64,000 nucleotides of DNA from NCBI GenBank assembly GCA_018398815.1, contig CM031614.1, forward strand, positions 50,938,671 to 51,002,670, read 5' to 3'. Under the pieces are notes generated by a model. It did not search any database. It saw nothing but the letters and a program-made list of their open reading frames with translations, and had not been told where the DNA came from. The first letter of the stretch is position 1. Each line of letters begins with the position of its first letter. This DNA is from Conus ventricosus (taxonomy: Eukaryota; Mollusca; Gastropoda; Neogastropoda; Conidae). The position numbers were made by a program, and so were the translations under genes. This document shows positions 60,501 through 64,000 of this stretch, piece after piece.

Positions 60501-61161
60501 CCACCACCACCACCACCACCACCGGCTGGATTGCTTCCTGTGGTGGTCTGTCCAAAAGAGAAGCCTGAAACATAAGACAGGGTGGTCATCTAGGTGGGAA
60601 AATACAGCATTGCTTGAGAAGGAAAAGAAGAAACTGAAACTGAGATCACCTGAGGTATGAGAAAAGGAAGAGCTGACTGGTGTGGTTAAATAATCATGAT
60701 CATCGTGCAGGACTTGCGCCTCATTACAACAAATCTCAAAACAAAGCAAAAACTTGTGATAAAACTGAACTATAGTCTATATTCAAAATTAAAGTGAGTA
60801 AAACTAAACTGCTATTAGTAGTGGCAGTTTCATTAATTGTCTTGTGGAAGGTAAACTCAGTCTACTTCAAGGCATTACCTCATGGATGAATAAAGAGTCT
60901 GCTTTGTGTGAATGGATCTCACTGTTTACAAGAATGTAGATCATAATGTTAATCAGCAGCAGCATAAAAAAGGTGTGAATGTCTATGCTTCCCTGAAATG
61001 CTTCTTTAAAACAAGAATGTATAGCTTATTACCGGGTGAAGTTGATCTGAATACAATATAAGCTTCACTTTCCTTCTCCTCTGTTTATTGTATGAACTCA
61101 CACTTTCATTCAAACTTCTTACACAATGAGGACACTTACCTGGTTTTTGCCCACCAAACAT
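42860..61161 (-). CDS. NUP62: Nuclear pore glycoprotein p62 (nucleoporin Nup62), whole coding span
   Basis: Ten coding exons join with matching phases: 61140-61161, 60010-60564, 56655-56777, 55414-55494, 53190-53484, 51268-51493, 49941-50125, 48718-48829, 46782-46848 and 42860-42951, giving 1758 nt and 585 aa (human Nup62 is 522 aa). Residues 1-192 carry GFSFG/GGFSFG-type FG repeats. Residues about 193-389 are Thr/Ala/Ser-rich. From about residue 390 (MTYKQLEEE) to the end is the Nsp1_C-type coiled coil, with family-typical stretches QATQVNAWDR, LDHELDFVHSQQ, LDAQLKRM and ILNAHMDSL. In the family, Nup62 sits in the central channel with Nup54 and Nup58, and its FG repeats bind importins. Every intron is GT-AG. 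All exons are open, so the gene looks functional. The introns are full of transposons. Nothing in the sequence shows special regulation. Confidence 0.96.
43522..44221 (-). repeat. tRNA-derived SINE with target-site duplication, tail-head deleted
   Basis: In NUP62 intron 9. Same family as 47210-48025. Flanked by near-identical CTATTCAATGATTTTCT (43505) and CTATTCAGTGATTTCT (44222). The tRNA-like head has lost about 100-150 bp (the B-box part) near 44180. Confidence 0.8.
44870..46146. mobile_element. Harbinger-like element, 1277 bp, with 3-bp target-site duplication
   Basis: Both inverted ends read GGCCTGTATGCACGTC; flanked by CAG at 44867-44869 and 46147-46149. On the plus strand at 45065-45161 a frame reads FRDRKNPFDLYDDLELFRK before a GTGTGT donor-like site, resembling the N-terminus of PIF/Harbinger transposases. 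The catalytic part is absent. Subterminal CGCGAATAG/CTATTCGG words recur at both ends. In NUP62 intron 9. Confidence 0.75.
45161..45790. repeat. Two tandem ~289-bp units each starting with (GT)n
   Basis: 45161-45449 and 45450-45738 share ATCxCCCCACTTTTCA to GAACAGTTTAAAAGTA almost without change, with a third (GT)n run at 45749-45789. Lies inside the Harbinger-like element. Confidence 0.85.
46782..46848 (-). CDS. NUP62: NUP62 exon 9, coiled coil
   Basis: 67 nt, encoding VQQITKILNAHMDSLLWIDR, a highly conserved Nup62 block. Acceptor TGCAG, donor GTAAAT. Confidence 0.93.
47210..48025 (-). repeat. tRNA-derived SINE, nearly full length
   Basis: The minus strand begins CCAGCCGCCGTGGTGAAGTG GTTAGC (A box) and has GTGGGTTCGAATCCCATC (B box), a Pol III promoter. 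The body runs about 800 bp. No poly-A at its 3' end here. In NUP62 intron 8, inside an older ~100-bp tandem duplication of flanking sequence. Confidence 0.85.
48474..48504. repeat. Poly-C tract (31 bp)
   Basis: Uninterrupted C run in NUP62 intron 8. Confidence 0.9.
48561..48706. repeat. (CA)n-rich tract
   Basis: Interrupted CACACT/CACACA repeats ending 12 bp from the NUP62 exon 8 donor. Confidence 0.85.
48718..48829 (-). CDS. NUP62: NUP62 exon 8, coiled coil
   Basis: 112 nt, encoding YQLAESLDAQLKRMGQDL followed by KEIIDRLN, colinear with the vertebrate protein. Acceptor ATCCAG, donor GTAAGA. Confidence 0.95.
48830..49940 (-). other. NUP62 intron 7
   Basis: GT-AG intron. Contains at 49075-49130 a solo diverged copy of the 4289-4605 tandem unit (TATAGCCCAGCCAACCGC). 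Otherwise nothing recognised. Confidence 0.55.
49941..50125 (-). CDS. NUP62: NUP62 exon 7, coiled coil
   Basis: 185 nt from CCCCAG to GTGAGT. Heptad-rich helix including KLDHELDFVHSQQREL and LLTPLEAALE, as in vertebrate Nup62. The first 20 or so bases and the acceptor are duplicated 129 bp upstream in the intron (see findings). Confidence 0.95.
50105..50370. repeat. 129-bp tandem duplication including a NUP62 exon start
   Basis: GTCTGCATTCAGCTGCACAA TCTGGG begins at 50105 (real exon 7) and again at 50234 in the intron, followed by matching intron sequence in both copies. Confidence 0.9.
50480..50745 (-). repeat. Old tRNA-related SINE-like sequence
   Basis: The minus strand shows an A-box-like GTAGTCAAATGGTCAAAAG and a B-box-like GGGTTTGAATCG about 35 bp later; the body does not match the other SINEs. 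In NUP62 intron 6. Confidence 0.45.
51268..51493 (-). CDS. NUP62: NUP62 exon 6, start of the coiled-coil domain
   Basis: 226 nt. It begins with a poly-Thr run coded by an ACC repeat (GTG repeat on the plus strand, 51457-51480). It then enters the conserved domain at MTYKQLEEE and includes ERNFLMQATQVNAWDR, a very strongly conserved Nup62 stretch. The donor is GTGTGT. Confidence 0.95.
51494..52540 (-). other. NUP62 intron 5, part
   Basis: Non-coding; nothing recognised apart from a CAA-rich patch at 51718-51735. Confidence 0.45.
52555..52700 (-). repeat. Retroelement end-like sequence (Penelope-like candidate)
   Basis: The minus strand reads GCCTGAAGAAGACCTAAGAG then GTCGAAACG, a phrase I associate with terminal repeats of Penelope-like retroelements. 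No coding part follows in the intron. Tentative. Confidence 0.35.
53190..53484 (-). CDS. NUP62: NUP62 exon 5, FG/Thr-rich region
   Basis: 295 nt between TGTGCAG and the donor GTAAGG. It contains FFGLTP, FSFATP, GGFSLG and LGLGAP units in a Thr/Ala/Ser-rich background, continuing the disordered N-terminal half. Phases 1 and 2 match the adjoining exons. Confidence 0.88.
53645..54644. mobile_element. 1000-bp TIR element flanked by TA
   Basis: Ends CCGTAAAGTTCGGACTA and, inverted, CCGTAAAGTTCGGTCTA, flanked by TA on both sides (53643-53644, 54645-54646). ATAAGCCGC / GCGGCTTAT words recur at both ends. No transposase. A TA target suggests mariner/pogo-type, but the superfamily is not established. 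In NUP62 intron 4. Confidence 0.75.
54647..54730. repeat. (CA)n runs
   Basis: CA at 54647-54671 and 54712-54729, next to the TIR element's right end. Confidence 0.85.
54868..55264. repeat. 36-bp minisatellite, 11 copies
   Basis: Unit TACTGACAAGTCCTACTG + TTCCAATCTGATGGAAGA, almost invariant, in NUP62 intron 4. Because 36 is a multiple of three the repeat is open in several frames on both strands (MEDTDKSYCSNL and others); none is likely to be a gene. Confidence 0.95.
55414..55494 (-). CDS. NUP62: NUP62 exon 4, linker
   Basis: 81 nt, in-frame Thr/Ser/Ala-rich linker without an FG motif. The acceptor GGATAG has a poor pyrimidine tract while the donor GTGAGT is strong. The exon length is a multiple of three, so it could be skipped without a frameshift. 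Confidence 0.75.
55500..56650 (-). other. NUP62 intron 3
   Basis: Contains a tandem ~85-bp duplication at 56084-56240 (CCTGATAAATAAAAGAAATA ... CAATAAACCAT) around a (TA)n run. Otherwise nothing recognised. Confidence 0.6.
56655..56777 (-). CDS. NUP62: NUP62 exon 3, Thr/Ala-rich linker
   Basis: 123 nt between CTTCAG and the donor GTAAGA. It encodes an Ala/Thr-rich linker with one LQFGAQS FG motif, followed by an Ala tract. Phases (1 to 1) match both neighbours. Confidence 0.85.
57628..59055. mobile_element. piggyBac-type deletion derivative with TTAA ends
   Basis: Ends CCCGTTGACTGCC and, inverted, CCCCTTGACTGCC, flanked by TTAA at 57624-57627 and 59056-59059. On the plus strand at about 57940-58140, broken frames give an acidic stretch (EVIRDRESDDEDF, SDSEEEESDHNQHH, IGVDDEADP), like the N-terminus of piggyBac transposases. 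The catalytic region is missing. 1428 bp, in NUP62 intron 2. Confidence 0.82.
59060..60009 (-). other. NUP62 intron 2, left-over part
   Basis: 59440-59640 is an old SINE fragment (CACACTCAGTCTCATTCTAT ... TTTTCTGGTCTAACTTAC) related to the 47210-48025 family. Otherwise nothing recognised. Confidence 0.5.
60010..60564 (-). CDS. NUP62: NUP62 exon 2, FG-repeat domain
   Basis: A 555-nt exon between TTTCAG and the donor GTAAGG. It encodes about ten FG units (GFSFGQ, FAFGTG, GFSFGSQ, GFSFGG, GFGFGA, GFTFGG, GFSFGAA, GFSLGG, GFSFGL and variants) separated by Gly/Ala/Thr/Pro-rich linkers, plus a poly-Gly run of nine. This low-complexity, non-globular stretch forms the transport-receptor binding mesh in the pore. 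Confidence 0.95.
60565..61139 (-). other. NUP62 intron 1
   Basis: GT-AG intron of 575 bp without recognised repeats. Confidence 0.75.
61140..61161 (-). CDS. NUP62: NUP62 coding exon 1 (start codon)
   Basis: Reads MFGGQKP plus one base, ending in CCAG before the donor GTAAGT. An AG at 61178-61179 just upstream of the ATG (CTTTGTAG) is a plausible acceptor for a 5'UTR intron, so the promoter may lie further right. This is a very short first coding exon; it was chosen because its phase (1) fits the FG exon and because an MFG start suits the family. Confidence 0.85.
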
Positions 61162-61379
61162 GTTGTCTTCTGTCCCTCTACAAAGGATCAAAGAGCAAAC
61201 GTCACTGCTGTGCAAGTCTCAACCAGCAGCTGGACAGCAATTATCAGACACGATTTTCTTTCACTTCTGAAACAGAGCAATTGATGCCACAGATAGTACT
61301 GGCAGTTAAAGCAAACAAAATTCCTGAAATGAAAACAGTCATTCTGTGATCCAATAGCTATCAATCAACACCCATTTCA

Positions 61380-61445
61380 ACAAACATCTATCTATCTAAA
61401 GTAAAATTAAAACAACTATCTATCTAAAGTAAAATTAAAACAACT
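61380..61445. repeat. 31-bp tandem duplication
   Basis: ACTATCTATCTAAAGTAAAA TTAAAACA occurs twice in a row upstream of NUP62. Confidence 0.8.
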
Positions 61446-61623
61446 TTTTCACAAAATGTAGGTCAGTCTATAAACCATGTGAATTTCACAGTATCCATGA
61501 CAGTCTACAAATCCAACTTGAGAACAGTTCCAGAGACCACCACTGACCATCACAGTTCAGACCCATGACTGATGAAAATCAAAAGTTACAGAAATTTGCC
61601 TGAATTTTTAGTTGTTGTAACTA

Positions 61624-62358
61624 CAGGAGTTCCATTTATTGCAAAATTTTGCGTAATTATTGCGTTTTTCTGCCTTCCTACGCATTTTTTTCGCGGCTGT
61701 GCGTTTAGCGACGCAATTTTCCCAGGACCCTGTTCTGAACCGCAAGCCTATGTCAGAGGGGCAAAACATGGCACAGACCTACAGCAGACTGCTTGACACC
61801 GCCAATTAGTGATAGTGCGTGCACATTTTACTCTGTGGCACTCGCTGACTTTTTGCTAGATCAAGAATGTTCCAAAACGCTTCATCCTTTCTCCCCTCGA
61901 AATAAAATGGAATCTTTCCCGCGTCTGCGATGGTGCCATCTTCCAATCGGAATACGTTATGACTTCCCACGCACACACGATCATCCCACGTGATTCTGGA
62001 TGCCAGAGTGCGCCCATTGATGGGAACTTTACCGTGGTCACAGCTTGTAGGAATAATATCAAGGTTGACTGACCCGGCTTGTTTTCGCGGGCTTACTTAG
62101 CAAAAATGGCAAAGAGACAATCAAACATGTTTGCATTTTTCGGTGGGGGAGAAAAGCTGCTTGCCAAGGAAGGCCCGGACTCGTGTGGCACAGAAAACGC
62201 TTTCCTGCAGCGAGCTGCTCTGCACTTCGGCGCGTGATTCAGAGCTGTTTTGACGGGAGTACAGTTTACTTTGTTACGCATTTTTTTCAGCGCTGACGCA
62301 ATTTTTGCGGAGGCGTGCGTTTCTTGACGCAAAAACTAAAAAGTCAGTGGAACCCCTG
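61624..62358. mobile_element. 735-bp element, CAGGGGTTCCA family, copy 2
   Basis: Inverted ends CAGGAGTTCCA and CAGGGGTTCCA, flanked by the 5-bp direct repeat AACTA at 61619-61623 and 62359-62363. It is the reverse-oriented longer sister of 6994-7546. It keeps about 180 bp lost from copy 1, including a plus-strand start MAKRQSNMFAFFGGGEKLL followed by A..KEGPDSCGTENAF, typical of an hAT transposase N-terminus. Confidence 0.85.
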
Positions 62359-62845
62359 AACTATGTCACTATGTGCCTTTATGACGCATACTGTTAATCC
62401 AGAATTAGGACACTGTAAGCAAAAAAACTCCAACCTTCCATTTGAAAAGCAAAACACTGGGAGGGCTGGTAACGCAGCAAGTTCTTGTTAAAGGGCTGAA
62501 AGGGTTTTTTAAACCTAGGGTTTTCTTTGGTCTTTGTATCAAATTTATATGTGCATAAACCCAACTTCAGTTGTTCTTCACTGCAACCCAAAGCTACTTG
62601 GCACTAGTCTGTCGTACTAGTCACTAACACTAGTAACAGTGGGACTGTAACAACTAGTCTTTAGAGTACGCTCTTGCAGCTTGTATTTCATGTTGAAAAA
62701 CTCTTCAAGACTGGCAGTCATGCATTTCCTGGGTGAAAAAATGAAATAATGTAATTCTTATAATTTTTCACCATTCTGAGGACCTCTGTATTATCTAGCT
62801 ATGGCTGTGCTTGAAGCAACCGTTAAACCAGAAGTGAGTCCATTC

Positions 62846-62848
<3 letters not shown>

Positions 62849-62876
<28 letters not shown>

Positions 62877-63704
62877 CCCAACCTCTGCGCCACCTCAGAG
62901 GCAGTGGACCCACTCCGCTCATTCCGACACCCCCTCCACAACCACAGCCCGGTCAGCTCCGCCTCAGCACCGGCAATCCACAGGCAGCCAATGTCAAGTC
63001 GTCAAGAGGCAACCCACCGGAGGAGACACTGCACTGCTGCCGAGTCACTTCGGTGGTGTTCAGTGGCGCCTGTTCTGATCTAACATACACAGGACACCAC
63101 CTACTAAGCCCTCTACTGACGACAATAATTGCTTAGTCGCGGAGCCGGCGTGAGTGAGCTCTCCCTCTAGAGGGCGCCACCACGTCCGTCCAACGACAGC
63201 CCCCATGGACTCGCCGATACCGTTGGCTTGAACGGAACCAAACCAAGGCCACAGACGTGGAGAGGACATCGAAACTGAGGTCACCATGAGAGCAGGGCAT
63301 GAAGGGCCACAGAATTTGAGACTTTTTTAAAAAAAATACTGATCGATGAGAATGAGGATGATAAAGATGATGCTACGGATTTCCATTTCAGTCTGAGACT
63401 ACATGACAGGGCTGTACTCTACGCTTCCTTTCATAATATATCCCAGCGTCAACCAGGCCCGGGAGATACAGGCACCTGCAGTGTTGGTCAGGAAATCTGA
63501 GCAACACTCTAAGAAACGCATCCATTCAGTGGATGAAACTCGACTGTGTGGTCCCAGTCTTCCCAACTGAGTCCGCAGCAACTCAACTCTGGGTAGGAGC
63601 CGGTCGGGGCAGAAAAACCCACATGACTTCTGATGGGATTCGAACCCATGACCTCCCAGCCAGGAGTCCGCGACGCTAACCACTTCGCCACGGGCGGCTG
63701 GTGC
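62849..63704 (-). repeat. tRNA-derived SINE, full length with poly-A and target-site duplication
   Basis: The minus strand carries A and B boxes as in 47210-48025 (GGGTTCGAATCCCATC at about 63636-63651) and ends in a poly-A tail (poly-T at 62849-62871). Flanked by the direct repeat GAGTCCATTCTTT at 62836-62848 and 63705-63717. It lies 1.7 kb upstream of the NUP62 start. Confidence 0.9.
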
Positions 63705-63717
63705 GAGTCCATTCTTT

Positions 63718-64000
63718 AGAAATTAGACAGCCAGATCAGGAGACTGTAATGTTTTTGTTTGTAAGCTGACTTCTTGCCTAGACAATCAAACACTGCTTGA
63801 CACAGCTAGGGTGCTGAAATCGGATTTAATGATATGAAAATATACAACTGCTGAACATGGTAGGATATGCTGATCTGTAACTGACAGAATGTGTGTTATG
63901 CATTCCAACTGAACACCACAAACATGCTTGGCCACCCAGTCAAATATGCGACTGCAAAGAACAATAATTATCAGAGCATTACATATTTACTGTGATATTT
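63718..64000. other. Window end, nothing recognised
   Basis: AT-rich non-coding sequence. Confidence 0.4.

Overview
This is an animal (metazoan) nuclear window, most likely from a mollusc and probably a gastropod. The evidence is introns with GT-AG borders, two conserved animal genes, dense CA/TG microsatellites, tRNA-derived SINEs and many families of DNA transposon. The species call is inference only; no rRNA or mitochondrial marker is present.

Two host genes lie on the minus strand, and both could be spliced exon by exon with matching phases. NUP62 (42860-61161, 10 coding exons, about 585 aa) encodes the FG-repeat channel nucleoporin with its C-terminal coiled coil. SH3YL1 (22796-33668, 8 coding exons, about 392 aa) encodes a SYLF domain followed by a C-terminal SH3 domain. 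Its exon 5 (28020-28223) carries an apparent one-base deletion. The two proteins work in different places (nuclear pore; phosphoinositide membranes and actin) and no functional link is implied.

1-5100 holds a GC-rich unrecognised block, a transposase-like C-terminal fragment, a 425-bp hAT-type MITE and an internally deleted Mutator-like transposase remnant. 5115-14709 is a three-level nest of transposons: a decayed hAT element (hAT-B) is interrupted in its first coding exon by a complete hAT element (hAT-A, intact 679-aa transposase), whose intron carries a 553-bp MITE. All three layers have recognisable inverted ends and target-site duplications, and removing hAT-A restores the hAT-B reading frame. 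15120-21000 is a 2.79-kb near-identical tandem duplication of a dead piggyBac transposase fused to a non-LTR reverse transcriptase fragment.

22.8-33.7 kb is SH3YL1 with a large TG tract, a SINE-derived minisatellite and a 716-bp TIR element in its introns. 34-41.2 kb is intergenic or 5' to SH3YL1: non-LTR 3' ends, an 819-bp tandem duplication containing a SINE, and a decayed ~78-bp satellite of about 15 copies. 42.9-61.2 kb is NUP62, whose introns hold SINEs, a Harbinger-like element, a 1.0-kb TA-flanked TIR element, a 36-bp minisatellite and a piggyBac-type deletion derivative. 61.6-63.7 kb upstream of NUP62 holds a longer sister of the nested MITE and a full-length SINE with a target-site duplication.

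Coordinates of exons and element ends were read by eye from splice signals, inverted ends and duplicated target sites. Family names for transposons come from motif recognition, not from a database search.
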